A stretch of 64,000 nucleotides of DNA, taken from contig NZ_FXZC01000010.1 in the NCBI RefSeq assembly GCF_900169275.1, positions 1 to 64,000 of the forward strand, in the 5' to 3' direction. The stretch comes from Brevibacterium casei CIP 102111 (lineage in GTDB: Bacteria; Actinomycetota; Actinomycetes; Actinomycetales; Brevibacteriaceae). The notes beneath the pieces were generated by a model. That model ran no database searches. It was not told where the DNA came from and saw nothing but the letters and a program-made list of their open reading frames with translations. Shown here in pieces: positions 25,663 to 33,606 of this stretch. Position 1 is the first letter of the stretch. Each line of letters begins with the position of its first letter. A program made the position numbers and the translations under genes.

Positions 25663-26136
25663 ATGCCACGTCTGTCAGTCGGCGACACCGCCCCGGACTT
25701 CACGCTCGTCGATCAGGACGGGAAGTCCGTGAGCCTCAGCGACTTCCGCGGGAAGCGGGTCGTCGTCTACTTCTACCCGGCGGCGATGACGCCCGGCTGC
25801 ACGACGGAGGCGTGTGACTTCCGCGATTCGCTCTCCGCGCTGACGAGCGCCGGTCTCGTCGTCCTCGGCGTCTCCCCCGATTCGCCGGAGAAGCTCAAGA
25901 AGTTCGAGGAGAAGGAAGGACTGACCTTCGAGCTGCTCTCCGATCCGGACAAGGCGATGATGGACGAGTGGGGCGCGTTCGGCGAGAAGAAGAACTACGG
26001 CAAGGTCGTCCAGGGCGTCATCCGCTCGACCGTCGTCGTCGACGCCGAAGGCAAGGTCGAACTCGCCCAGTACAACGTCAAGGCCACCGGTCACGTCGGA
26101 AGGTTGCGCAAGGCGCTCGGCATCGACGCCGCCTGA
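25663..26136 (+). CDS. bcp: thioredoxin-dependent peroxiredoxin, Bcp/PrxQ type
   Basis: The product is 157 residues; GAGGAG precedes the ATG. PrxQ features: [20 protein letters not shown], the active site [20 protein letters not shown] with peroxidatic and resolving cysteines five residues apart, and the C-terminal [15 protein letters not shown]. It reduces hydrogen peroxide and organic peroxides with thioredoxin in the cytoplasm. The gene stands alone, about 90 bases after the carboxylase. Confidence 0.93.
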   Translation: MPRLSVGDTAPDFTLVDQDGKSVSLSDFRGKRVVVYFYPAAMTPGCTTEACDFRDSLSALTSAGLVVLGVSPDSPEKLKKFEEKEGLTFELLSDPDKAMMDEWGAFGEKKNYGKVVQGVIRSTVVVDAEGKVELAQYNVKATGHVGRLRKALGIDAA

Positions 26137-26205
26137 GCGGCCGCTCGCCCGCGAGCTCGGGCTTTCGGCCGCCTGCCCGCGTCCTGCTAGGCTTGATGCG
26201 GCCAC

Positions 26206-26287
<82 letters not shown>

Positions 26288-26294
26288 CGCAGTC

Positions 26295-26326
26295 TGTGCC
26301 GCGACACCGATCGGTGTCGCGGCACA
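26295..26326. terminator. perfect 16-bp-arm palindrome between tRNA-Leu and WYL regulator
   Basis: TGTGCCGCGACACCGA and TCGGTGTCGCGGCACA form a perfect 32-base palindrome seven bases after the tRNA. It most likely acts as a bidirectional terminator for tRNA-Leu and the convergent regulator gene, though there is no T run. Confidence 0.7.
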
Positions 26327-26333
26327 GTGTCGT

Positions 26334-27032
26334 TCAGGCCCCGCCTGTGACCGCCCGGGCCGTCGTCGGCGGGGCACCGACCGAGGCGACGGGGATGTCG
26401 GCCGCCGGCTCCGCCGTGAGGTGGGCGGTGAGCATCCGGTCGAGGACGAACCAGCGGATGGCCTCCCGGTCGCGACTGTGGGCGACGAGAAACCACCGAC
26501 TCTGCGTGTGTGCGAGGAAGATCGGATCGACCCGATGCGCCGACTCGCGCCCGTTCCGATCGCGGTAGCGCAGAGACAGCACTCTCCGTTCCTCGAGCGA
26601 CCGTTCGACGGCCCTCCTCACCTGCGGTGATCCCGGTTCATCGGCATGATCGATCCAGATCCGCGCGCCGAGGCGGTCCGACCGCTCCCGTGTGCGTGCG
26701 TCCATCACCGCCTGGACCTTCGCCAGCGCCGCCCGAGAGTCGCCGTCGAAGGGCTGACCACGATGGGCGGCGACGGCAGCGGCGAGCCCCGAGGCCTCAG
26801 CCTCGGTGAAGTTGACCGGCGGCAGGGTCGCCGCCGCGTCGACGGCGTACCCGCCGCCCGGGCCCGGCTGCGCCCAGACAGGGAAACCACCCTGTTGCAG
26901 GCTCGAGATGTCGCGTTTGATCGTGCGCACGCTCACCTCGAAGATCTCCGACAGCCGCTCCGCCGTCCGACCCGCCGAACCGGCCCGGCGCAGCTCCTCG
27001 CGCAGGGCGTAGAGACGATCGATGCGATTCAT
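26334..27032 (-). CDS. WYL-domain (YafY-type) transcriptional regulator
   Basis: The product is 232 residues from the ATG at 27032. An N-terminal HTH_11 domain is at about residues 1-55 (MNRIDRLYALREELRRAG, LSEIFEVSVRTIKRDISSLQ), with the typical PVWAQPGPGGGYAVD wing. A WYL ligand-sensing domain runs from about 125 to 220 (RRVLSLRYRDRNGRESAHRV, SRWFLVAHSRDREAIRWFVL). It is divergent from the hydrolase gene, 50 bp away, and probably controls it and itself. Confidence 0.88.
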   Translation of the reverse strand: MNRIDRLYALREELRRAGSAGRTAERLSEIFEVSVRTIKRDISSLQQGGFPVWAQPGPGGGYAVDAAATLPPVNFTEAEASGLAAAVAAHRGQPFDGDSRAALAKVQAVMDARTRERSDRLGARIWIDHADEPGSPQVRRAVERSLEERRVLSLRYRDRNGRESAHRVDPIFLAHTQSRWFLVAHSRDREAIRWFVLDRMLTAHLTAEPAADIPVASVGAPPTTARAVTGGA

Positions 27033-27041
27033 GGATAAATG

Positions 27042-27059
27042 GTGACATACCAGTGACAT
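27042..27059. promoter_or_regulatory. direct repeat in WYL regulator/hydrolase intergenic region
   Basis: GTGACAT occurs at 27042-27048 and again at 27053-27059, one helical turn apart, in the 49-bp divergent region. A repeat of this kind can be a regulator site. No further support. Confidence 0.35.
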
Positions 27060-27081
27060 CGGAGTCGGTCATGATGGTTCC

Positions 27082-27792
27082 ATGAATACGCACTCGCAGT
27101 CACTTCTCCTCCTCTCCGGCGCCGGACTCCCCTCGTGGATCTGGGATCAGGCCCGCGACCACCTCGGCGAGGAGATGACCTCCGTCGTCGCCCCACGCCC
27201 CACCTCGGAATCCGCGCGTCTGCGCGACTACGCCGAGGCGGCTATCGCCGCGATGCCGACCGAGCAGGTCGTCCTCGTCGGCCATTCGGCCGGCGGCGTC
27301 GTCGCCTCGGAGATCGCCCGCCTCGCTCCCGAACGGGTCGCCGGCTTCCTCGCGGTGAGCGCGATCGTGCCGCCGGCCGGTGGGTCGTTCGTCTCCGCAA
27401 TGCCCGCGCCCAACCGGTGGGTGCTCGGCGCGGCGATGAGGTTCGCCGGGACCAGGCCGCCCGAGTCGGCCATCCGGAAGAACCTCGCCAGCGGCCTCGA
27501 CGGTGAGATCGTCGACCGTCTCATCAGCGACTTCACCCCCGAACCCCAGGCCTACTATCGCGATCACCTCAGCCCGGGCACGTGGAGCGCACCCCGTGGA
27601 TACGTGATGTCGACGACCGATAAGGAGCTGCCGCCGGCGCTGCAGAAGCGCTTCGCGGCGAACCTCGGCGGCGAGTGGACACGGGAGCTGACCACCGGGC
27701 ACGTGCCCATGCTCGAGGATCCCGCCGGACTCGCCACCGCCATCACCGCCTTCGTCGACACGCTGCCGCGTAAGACGACCGGCCCCGAGTGA
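27082..27792 (+). CDS. alpha/beta-fold hydrolase
   Basis: The product is 236 residues. LLLLSGAGLPSWIWDQ gives the oxyanion region, VLVGHSAGGVVASEIARLAP the nucleophile elbow (Ser in GHSAG), and TTGHVPMLEDPAGLATAI the catalytic His. The length and the GAGLPSWIWD start resemble small esterases of the 2-hydroxymuconate/EstC-like group. Substrate unknown. It is divergent from the WYL regulator. Confidence 0.85.
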   Translation: MNTHSQSLLLLSGAGLPSWIWDQARDHLGEEMTSVVAPRPTSESARLRDYAEAAIAAMPTEQVVLVGHSAGGVVASEIARLAPERVAGFLAVSAIVPPAGGSFVSAMPAPNRWVLGAAMRFAGTRPPESAIRKNLASGLDGEIVDRLISDFTPEPQAYYRDHLSPGTWSAPRGYVMSTTDKELPPALQKRFAANLGGEWTRELTTGHVPMLEDPAGLATAITAFVDTLPRKTTGPE

Positions 27793-27796
27793 TTCG

Positions 27797-27925
27797 TCAG
27801 CAGCGCAACATCGCCCTCACCCTGCGCAGAACGCGGACGGATTGTTCTTCCACTTGTCGCCGCGCTGCTTTCAGGTCCTTGCCATTTCGCCGGATCCAGT
27901 CGCTCTTGGCCGCTGCCGTTTTCAC
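27797..27925 (-). CDS. possible 42-residue basic protein
   Basis: A GTG at 27925 follows GGGAGGT at good spacing. The product begins MKTAAAKSDWIRRNGKDLKA, continues with an Arg/Glu/Gln helix, and ends MLRC. It is basic and helical with no recognised family. Its start overlaps the stop of the small frame upstream. It converges on the hydrolase gene with four bases between. It may be real or a remnant. Confidence 0.3.
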   Translation of the reverse strand: MKTAAAKSDWIRRNGKDLKAARRQVEEQSVRVLRRVRAMLRC

Positions 27926-28017
27926 ACCTCCCGCACTTCAGTGGTGTGCAGGACGTCGACACGGACCTGGTCCAGGCACATGTGAATGTGGTCGGCGGTG
28001 AGGACGGCAACGATCAT
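27922..28017 (-). CDS. possible 31-residue small protein
   Basis: This frame runs from the ATG at 28017 to the TGA at 27922-27924, overlapping the start of the next small frame (GTGTGA arrangement). The product is MIVAVLTADHIHMCLDQVRV plus 11 residues. No family is recognised. The coupled arrangement is the main reason to list it. The stretch 28018-28134 holds nothing recognisable. Confidence 0.25.
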   Translation of the reverse strand: MIVAVLTADHIHMCLDQVRVDVLHTTEVREV

Positions 28018-28134
28018 GTTCGCAGCACGCGGCCTGACCCGGGAGAGTTACTGTGAACTATAAGTGGAGAACCAAGTACGGCTGGTCTCCCACGCAAACA
28101 GCCCCCGGGGCTGGTCGTTCTACACGAGATGACG

Positions 28135-28515
28135 CTAATTACGTCGTTTCGACGGGAAATTCTCCATGTCGATCACGATCGGTTCGTAATCGTCAATGCG
28201 ATGCTCGACCTCATCGCTGGAGGACGTGTCCCAGTCTTCGTGATGATCCTCGAGGATTCGGTTTGCGATCAGCGCGAGCGCTGCATGCTGTCGTCCACGG
28301 CTGTTTCCCATCGCGACGACCGCGTCAGAACTATTCGCCTCGACTTCGTCTGCAAGTTCACGAACGTCGATACTGAAACTGACAATTGAGCCTTCGTTGT
28401 CACGCATTGGGAATGTCATTTCGGTGCCATGAACTTCAACGTCGCCTACTGCACCTACCATGTCAGCCAGCCGCCCGGCGAGAACGTAGTCAAGGTCGTG
28501 GATCTTCTCAGTCAT
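28135..28515 (-). CDS. acidic hypothetical protein, possible immunity protein
   Basis: The product is 126 residues from the ATG at 28515 (MTEKIHDLDYVLAGRLADMV). Asp/Glu-rich throughout (SFSIDVRELADEVEANSSDA, LEDHHEDWDTSSSDEVEHRI). Base composition is visibly poorer in GC than the neighbours, suggesting transfer. Its ATG overlaps the stop of a truncated protein-like frame upstream (TGATG), as in toxin-immunity gene pairs. No family is recognised; the immunity idea rests on layout, acidity and size. A longer start at 28665 is possible but would run antisense through the ArsR operator region. Confidence 0.5.
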   Translation of the reverse strand: MTEKIHDLDYVLAGRLADMVGAVGDVEVHGTEMTFPMRDNEGSIVSFSIDVRELADEVEANSSDAVVAMGNSRGRQHAALALIANRILEDHHEDWDTSSSDEVEHRIDDYEPIVIDMENFPSKRRN

Positions 28516-28634
28516 CAGCACTTCGTTGCAGGGAATGATGTAACCACGTTCTTCCCTCGGTACGAGACTGGCACATTGGTCGTGAACGTGTCGTAGGTCT
28601 TGCCGTTGTACTTCAACTCTACAGGCGCACAGTC
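28515..28634 (-). pseudogene. C-terminal remnant of an unidentified protein, upstream of the acidic gene
   Basis: Thirty-nine codons between a TAG at 28635-28637 and the TGA at 28515-28517 encode VELKYNGKTYDTFTTNVPVS followed by YRGKNVVTSFPATKC. This looks like the end of a real folded domain. There is no usable ATG or GTG. The frame probably lost its 5' part by deletion at about 28635. The overlap with the next start suggests an original two-gene unit. Confidence 0.4.
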
Positions 28635-28641
28635 CTAATTC

Positions 28642-28676
28642 ACTCATCTCTATGAGTACAAACACTCATTTGTGTT
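28642..28676. promoter_or_regulatory. two inverted repeats upstream of the ArsR-type gene
   Basis: ACTCAT/ATGAGT with a 4-base centre (28642-28657) and AACAC/GTGTT with a 6-base centre (28661-28676) lie 43-77 bases before the ArsR start. Either could be its operator. Confidence 0.45.
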
Positions 28677-28718
28677 ACAGTGAGGGTACACAGCACAGTC
28701 CGAACGATTGGGATCGCG

Positions 28719-29042
28719 ATGAACGCTGAGGCCGCACCAGACCTCGATCGGGCGCTGCGCGCGCTCGCCGACGGGAACCGTCGGGCCATCCTGGCAGCGA
28801 TCCGCACTTCCCCGAAACCGGTGGGGACGATCGCCGAGGAGCTCGGCCTCTCCCAGCAGACGACGTCGCACCACCTCGGCGTGCTGCGGAAGGCGGGACT
28901 GACCGTCGGCACCCGGGAGGGCACGCGGCACCTCTTCGCGGTGAGCACCGACGGCCTCGCTGCGGTGCGCACGTACCTCGATGACTTCTGGCCCACCAAG
29001 CTCTCCGCCCTCAAGGCCGCCGTGGAGAGTGATCATGGCTGA
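28719..29042 (+). CDS. ArsR-family transcriptional regulator
   Basis: The product is 107 residues from the ATG at 28719. Winged HTH: LDRALRALADGNRRAILAAI, then GTIAEELGLSQQTTSHHLGV and LRKAGLTVGTREGTRHLFAV. No cysteine metal site is evident, so it belongs to the non-metal ArsR group usually paired with SRPBCC proteins. It overlaps the next gene (ATGGCTGA), forming an operon with the two following genes. It presumably autoregulates through the inverted repeats upstream. Confidence 0.88.
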   Translation: MNAEAAPDLDRALRALADGNRRAILAAIRTSPKPVGTIAEELGLSQQTTSHHLGVLRKAGLTVGTREGTRHLFAVSTDGLAAVRTYLDDFWPTKLSALKAAVESDHG

Positions 29043-29478
29043 GTTCACCGATTCTATCGACATCGCCGCCCCACCCGAGGCCGTCTTCGCCTATCTCACG
29101 ACGAACGAGGGGATGACGGCGTGGATGGGTGAGTTCGCCGACCTCGACCCTCGCCGAGGCGGTCAGTTCGCCGTCGACATCGCCGGCCATCCCGTCCGCG
29201 GTGAGTTCCTCGACGTCGATCCCCACAGCCGCGTCGTCGTCTCGTGGGGGTTCGCCGGCAGCGACGATCTGCCCGCCGGCGCCTCGACCGTCGAATTCCG
29301 GCTCACTCCGACCTCGGCGGGCACGCGCGTCGATCTCCGGCACTCGGACCTGCCCGAGGTCAGTGTGCCCGGCCATGCGGACGGTTGGTCGCACTTCCTC
29401 TCCCGCCTCGTCATCGCCGGGACCGGCGGCGACGCGGGACCCGACACGTGGGTGCCGCTGCCCGACCGCCCGCACTGA
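29035..29478 (+). CDS. SRPBCC (AHSA1-type) family protein
   Basis: The product is 147 residues. It starts FTDSIDIAAPPEAVFAYLTT and has the AHSA1 pattern GMTAWMGEFADLDPRRGGQF, VVVSWGF and a C-terminal helix WSHFLSRLVIAG. The helix-grip fold binds hydrophobic ligands. An ArsR regulator directly upstream with an eight-base overlap is the standard arrangement for this family. Ligand unknown. Confidence 0.85.
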   Translation: MAEFTDSIDIAAPPEAVFAYLTTNEGMTAWMGEFADLDPRRGGQFAVDIAGHPVRGEFLDVDPHSRVVVSWGFAGSDDLPAGASTVEFRLTPTSAGTRVDLRHSDLPEVSVPGHADGWSHFLSRLVIAGTGGDAGPDTWVPLPDRPH

Positions 29479-29543
29479 CTCCGCCCGATCCGACGGAAGA
29501 CTATTCACAGGAACTGGGAACACCGAGAGATGAGGAGAATCCC

Positions 29544-29903
29544 ATGGCCGAGACCACCGCATACGACACCGTGAGGAAGTATCACGAGGCCTGGACGAAC
29601 GGCCGCGTCGATGAGGCGATGGAGCACGTCGCCGAGGACATCGCGTGCCGCGCCCCCGGCATGGACATCGCCGGCAAGGACGCCTACCGGCAGTTCATCG
29701 GCGGCTTCGCCCCCATGCTCACCGGCATCGAGGAGGTCACCGACTTCTCCGACGGCGATCAGGTCGCCCTCTTCTACTACCCGCAGACCGCTGCGACGTC
29801 GACGACTCCGGCCGCTGAGCTCTTCACGGTCCGGGACGGTCTGATCACCGAGAGCCTGCTCATGTTCGACCGGCTCTCCTACGGTCCGCCGAACCCGTCA
29901 TGA
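29544..29903 (+). CDS. SnoaL/NTF2-like family protein
   Basis: The product is 119 residues; GAGGAGA precedes the ATG. NTF2-like alpha+beta pattern: TVRKYHEAWTNGRVDEAMEH, VAEDIACRAPGMDIAGKDAY, then AAELFTVRDGLITESLLMFD. These domains often act as small-molecule isomerases, cyclases or binding proteins. It is probably co-transcribed with the ArsR and SRPBCC genes, 65 bases downstream. Confidence 0.8.
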   Translation: MAETTAYDTVRKYHEAWTNGRVDEAMEHVAEDIACRAPGMDIAGKDAYRQFIGGFAPMLTGIEEVTDFSDGDQVALFYYPQTAATSTTPAAELFTVRDGLITESLLMFDRLSYGPPNPS

Positions 29904-29940
29904 TCGACGTCGACGCGTGCACACCAGTGAGGAGTGAGCG

Positions 29941-30288
29941 ATGACTCCCGAACAAGGAGCCCTCGTCGACCGACTCCGTGCCCTGCTCGCCGACGAGCCG
30001 GCGGTGCGCGAGGTCGCGATGTTCGGCGGTCGGTCGTTCATGGTCAGCGAGAAGATCGCCGTGAGTGGACTCAAGTCCGGCAGCCTGCTCGTGCGCATCG
30101 ACGCCGACCGTCACGACGAGCTCGTCGGCCGGCCGGGTGCTCGGCAGGCCGAGATGGGTGCCGGACGGACGATGGGTCCGGGGTGGATCGACGTCGCTGC
30201 CACGGCGATCGGCGACGACGCCGGGCTGAGCGCGTGGGTCGATGCGGCCCTCGAGCACAACCGGGCCGTCACCGGAACGCGCGGCTGA
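29941..30288 (+). CDS. TfoX/Sxy N-terminal-domain protein
   Basis: The product is 115 residues. TfoX_N features: VREVAMFGGRSFMVSEKIAV and SGLKSGSLLVRIDADRHDEL. Only the N-terminal domain is present, as in the many short actinobacterial proteins unrelated to competence control. The 3' end overlaps the convergent Clp-N/SRPBCC gene by 20 bases. Confidence 0.85.
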   Translation: MTPEQGALVDRLRALLADEPAVREVAMFGGRSFMVSEKIAVSGLKSGSLLVRIDADRHDELVGRPGARQAEMGAGRTMGPGWIDVAATAIGDDAGLSAWVDAALEHNRAVTGTRG

Positions 30289-31258
30289 TCCCGGCACGCA
30301 GCTGCCCCAGCTGGATCCAGATGAGGAAGCGCTGAAGCGGCCGCAGGACCAGCCCGAGGAGGCGGCGGACGAGGCTGGTCGAGGTGCGCACCCACGCGTA
30401 CTCGATGTGCAGTTGGGTGCCGCCGGCCGCCGGTTCCAGGGCGATCGACGTGCGTCGGGCGTTGGCCCGCGCAGCATCGGGGTAGGTGGCCCGCCATTCG
30501 ATGAACCGCGGTTCATCGGCCTCGACGACCTCCACTCGCTGGTTGACCACGTGGGGCTTGACGGTGACCGGCGTCCCATCGCGCCGGGTCGAGCGCGTTC
30601 GAGCAGCCCACGACTGACCCGCCGAGGTGGCAGCGGCGCCGTCCTCAACGGCGTCGATCGTCGGATCCCAGTCGGGCAGTCGCGAGGCGTCCGAGATCAG
30701 GCGCCACACGTCATCGATCGGCGCCGGGACGAACGCCGCAGCCGTGCCCGACAGCGCATCCGCACTCGTCGAGCCCGAACGCCGGTCCGACAGACGCTCA
30801 ACTCTGTCGAGCTCGGCGAGCACAGCCTCGGGCGAGGTGCCCAAACGCTGGAGAATCGATTCGATCATGCCGCTCGGTTCGACGACGAGGTCGCGCAGCA
30901 CCGCGGCCGCGTCACCTCGCTTGCCGGAGCTGTTCGCGGACTGGAGGATCCTCACCGCACGGTCACCCCACTCGTAGCCCTCGGTCTCGTGGAAGACGAT
31001 ACGGCCGGGCTCGGGCGGGTCCATGCGGATTCCGAGTCCGGCGAGCTGTTCGGCATGCTGCGCGGCAACCGCCTCCCGGGCGTCGTCGATCGTGATGCCG
31101 AGACTGCGCAGCACCTGACCGGCGGTCTGCTCGCTGACGGTGAGCGCGAGGAACAGGTGGTCGATGTCGGCTTCACGCTGGCCGACGCGCGAGGCTTCCT
31201 CCATCGCCGTGATCGACAGCGAGTACGACGTCGATGCGGAATCGGTGAACCTGCTCAT
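30269..31258 (-). CDS. Clp N-terminal domain fused to an SRPBCC domain
   Basis: The product is 329 residues. Residues 5-150 resemble the double Clp-N repeat of ClpA/ClpC (SLSITAMEEASRVGQREADI, DHLFLALTVSEQTAGQVLRS, and a second repeat near GDAAAVLRDLVVEPSGMIES). Residues 172-329 are a polyketide-cyclase/SRPBCC helix-grip domain (FVPAPIDDVWRLISDASRLP, DWDPTID). No AAA domain is present. The start overlaps the stop of an HTH gene by four bases, so the pair is co-expressed. Possible role: ligand-controlled adaptor or degradation tag reader (inference). Confidence 0.8.
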   Translation of the reverse strand: MSRFTDSASTSYSLSITAMEEASRVGQREADIDHLFLALTVSEQTAGQVLRSLGITIDDAREAVAAQHAEQLAGLGIRMDPPEPGRIVFHETEGYEWGDRAVRILQSANSSGKRGDAAAVLRDLVVEPSGMIESILQRLGTSPEAVLAELDRVERLSDRRSGSTSADALSGTAAAFVPAPIDDVWRLISDASRLPDWDPTIDAVEDGAAATSAGQSWAARTRSTRRDGTPVTVKPHVVNQRVEVVEADEPRFIEWRATYPDAARANARRTSIALEPAAGGTQLHIEYAWVRTSTSLVRRLLGLVLRPLQRFLIWIQLGQLRAGISRAFR

Positions 31259-31500
31259 CGGGCCCTCCTGGGGACGGGGATCGTCGGATCGATCCTCTTC
31301 GCGTACTTCTTGTGCACCGCCTGCCGGGAGACGCCGAGCGCGTCGGCGACGTCCTGCCAGCTCATCCCGGCTCGCAGTCCGGCTTCGACCTGGGCGAGTT
31401 CGAGGCGTTCGGTGAGTGCGCGCAACGATGACACTGCCCGCAGCCCCGCCCGGGGGTCACTCGTGTCGGCCGCGACATCGGCGATCTGTGTCGATTCCAT
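31255..31500 (-). CDS. small helix-turn-helix protein paired with Clp-N gene
   Basis: The product is 81 residues from the ATG at 31500; a TTG three codons upstream is possible. C-terminal HTH: LRAGMSWQDVADALGVSRQA, VHKKYAKRIDP. Such small HTH proteins are commonly found next to Clp-N-only genes in actinobacteria. It probably controls the pair. A four-base overlap (ATGA) couples it to the next gene. Confidence 0.8.
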   Translation of the reverse strand: MESTQIADVAADTSDPRAGLRAVSSLRALTERLELAQVEAGLRAGMSWQDVADALGVSRQAVHKKYAKRIDPTIPVPRRAR

Positions 31501-31596
31501 GTCTGTCAATTTACGTTGCTAACGCGCCGCCTGTCAACCATTGTTGCTTACCGGCGGTCGCTTCCCGCGGGCTCAGCGGACCTCTACAGTGGGCTC

Positions 31597-32061
31597 ATGA
31601 GCTCAACCGCCGACCTCACCGTTCGCCCTGTGACCGCTTCCGACGAGTCCCGCTGGAAGGAGCTCTTCCGCGGCTACCGGGAGTTCTACAAGCTCCCCGA
31701 ATCCGAGGACGTCGTCGAGCGCGTCTGGGGATGGCTGATGGATCCGTCCCATGAGTGCGAAGGACTCGTCGCCGAGGCGGATGGGCGGATCGTCGCGATC
31801 GCCGACTACCGACGATTCTCCCGTCCATCGACGGGGACCGTCGGCCTCTGGCTCGACGACCTCTTCACCGACCCAGAAGCCCGCGGCACCGGGGCCGGTC
31901 GCGCGCTCATCGCCCGGCTGCAGGAGATCGCGGCCGAGGAGGGGCGTTCGGTCGTCCGGTGGATCACCGCCGACGACAACACGCAGGCACAGGCCCTCTA
32001 CGACCAGGTCGCGACGAAGACGAACTGGCTCACCTACGACGCGGCACCGGTTGCCGAGTAG
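31597..32061 (+). CDS. GNAT family N-acetyltransferase
   Basis: The product is 154 residues. GNAT fold: LTVRPVTASDESRWKELFRG, VGLWLDDLFTDPEARGTGAG with the acetyl-CoA loop ARGTGAGRALI, and the end QALYDQVATKTNWLTYD. It resembles the YhbS/Gcn5 type acting on small amines or protein N termini. Substrate unknown. Confidence 0.88.
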   Translation: MSSTADLTVRPVTASDESRWKELFRGYREFYKLPESEDVVERVWGWLMDPSHECEGLVAEADGRIVAIADYRRFSRPSTGTVGLWLDDLFTDPEARGTGAGRALIARLQEIAAEEGRSVVRWITADDNTQAQALYDQVATKTNWLTYDAAPVAE

Positions 32062-32172
32062 ACCACTCGGAACTGCTCGCACACGACGGGCGACGCCGCC
32101 CGCGCTCCCGCCCAGAAATCGGCAAGCCTCGTGTCGTCCATGGACCGACCCTACCCCGGTAGTCTTGCTTCC

Positions 32173-32877
32173 ATGCTCGTGTCAGACCTCGTGCGTCTCG
32201 TCGGCGCTGCGATCAGCCTCATCGGCCTCGGCCTCGTCATGGGCATCAGTCCGACGACGATCGCCGTGTCCTTCCGGGTCCTCACCGATGTTCCCCGCGC
32301 CAAGCGCGCGATGGGTTTCATGCTCCTCGGACTCATCCTCGGTGCCACGGTCATCCTCCTCGCCCTCCAGGTCATCGACCCACACACGCTCGAGACCCTC
32401 GTCAGTCGCGACATCGAGAAGGTCCTCGTCCGTCACAGCGTCGACCTCGCCGCCGGCGCCCTCTTCCTCACCGCCGGCATCATCATGGCCGTGCGGCTGC
32501 GCCGACCTCCGAAACCGAAGAGGCCGCACAGGAAGCCCACCGGCAAAGCCGGGGCGATGGTCCTCATCGGCATCTCGAACACCGTCATCAGCTTCAGCGA
32601 CTTCGCGACGATGTACATGGTCGCCCGCATCGTCCGCGCCGTGAGCGAGGACATCATCATCCGCGGCATCGTCTACCTCGTCTTCATCGCCGCGATGATC
32701 GCCCCCTACGTGCTCCTCACCTGGGCATGGAACCGCTTCCCGAAGGTCTCTGCGAAACTCTCTGCGTTCTTCACCCGCATCGCGAACGCGAACCTCCGCC
32801 CCTGGGCGACCGCGCTCACGCTGCTCGCCGCCGTCATCTTCCTCGCGATGGGCATCTGGGGCGAACCGCGCCTATAG
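32173..32877 (+). CDS. GAP (Sap-like) family membrane protein
   Basis: The product is 234 residues from the ATG at 32173, with six hydrophobic segments (AAISLIGLGLVMGISPTTIA, GFMLLGLILGATVILLAL, GALFLTAGIIMAVRL, MVLIGISNTVISFSDF, IVYLVFIAAMIAPYVLL, ATALTLLAAVIFLAMGIW). The layout fits GAP family proteins, linked in mycobacteria to glycopeptidolipid addressing and related to LysE-type exporters. Function here unknown. An upstream in-frame start at 32131 is less likely. Confidence 0.7.
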   Translation: MLVSDLVRLVGAAISLIGLGLVMGISPTTIAVSFRVLTDVPRAKRAMGFMLLGLILGATVILLALQVIDPHTLETLVSRDIEKVLVRHSVDLAAGALFLTAGIIMAVRLRRPPKPKRPHRKPTGKAGAMVLIGISNTVISFSDFATMYMVARIVRAVSEDIIIRGIVYLVFIAAMIAPYVLLTWAWNRFPKVSAKLSAFFTRIANANLRPWATALTLLAAVIFLAMGIWGEPRL

Positions 32878-32891
32878 GACGCGAACGCCGC

Positions 32892-33512
32892 TCACGCCAC
32901 TCGGGCTGCCAGTCGCACCCGCAACCCGTCGAGAAGGGCAGCGAGCCCGAGCTCGAACGACGGCTCCGCCCCGTACGAGTCGGCATTGTGAGCGGCGAGC
33001 GCCGCATGGACGGCAGGGAACTGCTCATCGGCGGCCTCCTGCGCGAGGAGGTCACCGGGGGCGACCATGTCGAGCGCCGACCCGAGCACATGCGCCTCAA
33101 CCGTGCGGACGACCGCGATGACCTCGGACTCCGGCCAACCGCCTCGGCGCAGGCCCGCGACGACCGCGTCGTACATCGCATACGTCGACCGGTCCCGGAT
33201 CGAGGTCGTCGCGAGCAGGCGGATGAGGTTGGGGTGGGCGGCGAAGACCCGCAGGTACGAACGCGCCCACACCTCGATTGCCTCGTCCCAGGCCAGACCC
33301 GACGACTCGGCGAAGGCGCTGACGTCGATGCCCGTGACGATCCGCGCGCGCATCGCCTCGATGAGGTCATCGCGCCCGCTGACGTGGTTGTAGAGCGAGG
33401 AGACCTGGCGGTCGACCCGATCGGCGAGGACGCGCATGGACAGCGCCTCGGCCCCCTCGACATCGACGAGATCGAGGGCGGCACTGACAAGCCGGTCCCG
33501 ATTGAGTCGCAT
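32892..33512 (-). CDS. TetR-family transcriptional regulator
   Basis: The product is 206 residues from the ATG at 33512. N-terminal HTH: RLVSAALDLVDVEGAEALSM, RVLADRVDRQVSSLYNHVSG. The C-terminal helical domain (HPNLIRLLATTSIRDRSTYA) is of the TetR_C type. It is divergent from the amidohydrolase gene, and a palindrome in the intergenic region fits a TetR operator. It likely represses the amidohydrolase-permease operon. Confidence 0.88.
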   Translation of the reverse strand: MRLNRDRLVSAALDLVDVEGAEALSMRVLADRVDRQVSSLYNHVSGRDDLIEAMRARIVTGIDVSAFAESSGLAWDEAIEVWARSYLRVFAAHPNLIRLLATTSIRDRSTYAMYDAVVAGLRRGGWPESEVIAVVRTVEAHVLGSALDMVAPGDLLAQEAADEQFPAVHAALAAHNADSYGAEPSFELGLAALLDGLRVRLAARVA

Positions 33513-33565
33513 GATCACCACTTCCCCTGACTCCGTGAAGAGTGTATCGTGCTGAGGGTCACAAA

Positions 33566-33582
33566 TACGAACACTGTTCGTA
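33566..33582. promoter_or_regulatory. TetR-type operator palindrome
   Basis: TACGAAC and GTTCGTA flank a three-base centre, a perfect 7-bp-arm inverted repeat in the 94-bp region between the divergent TetR and amidohydrolase genes. Confidence 0.75.
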
Positions 33583-33606
33583 CGCAATGGAGCGGAAGGG
33601 AGTCCT

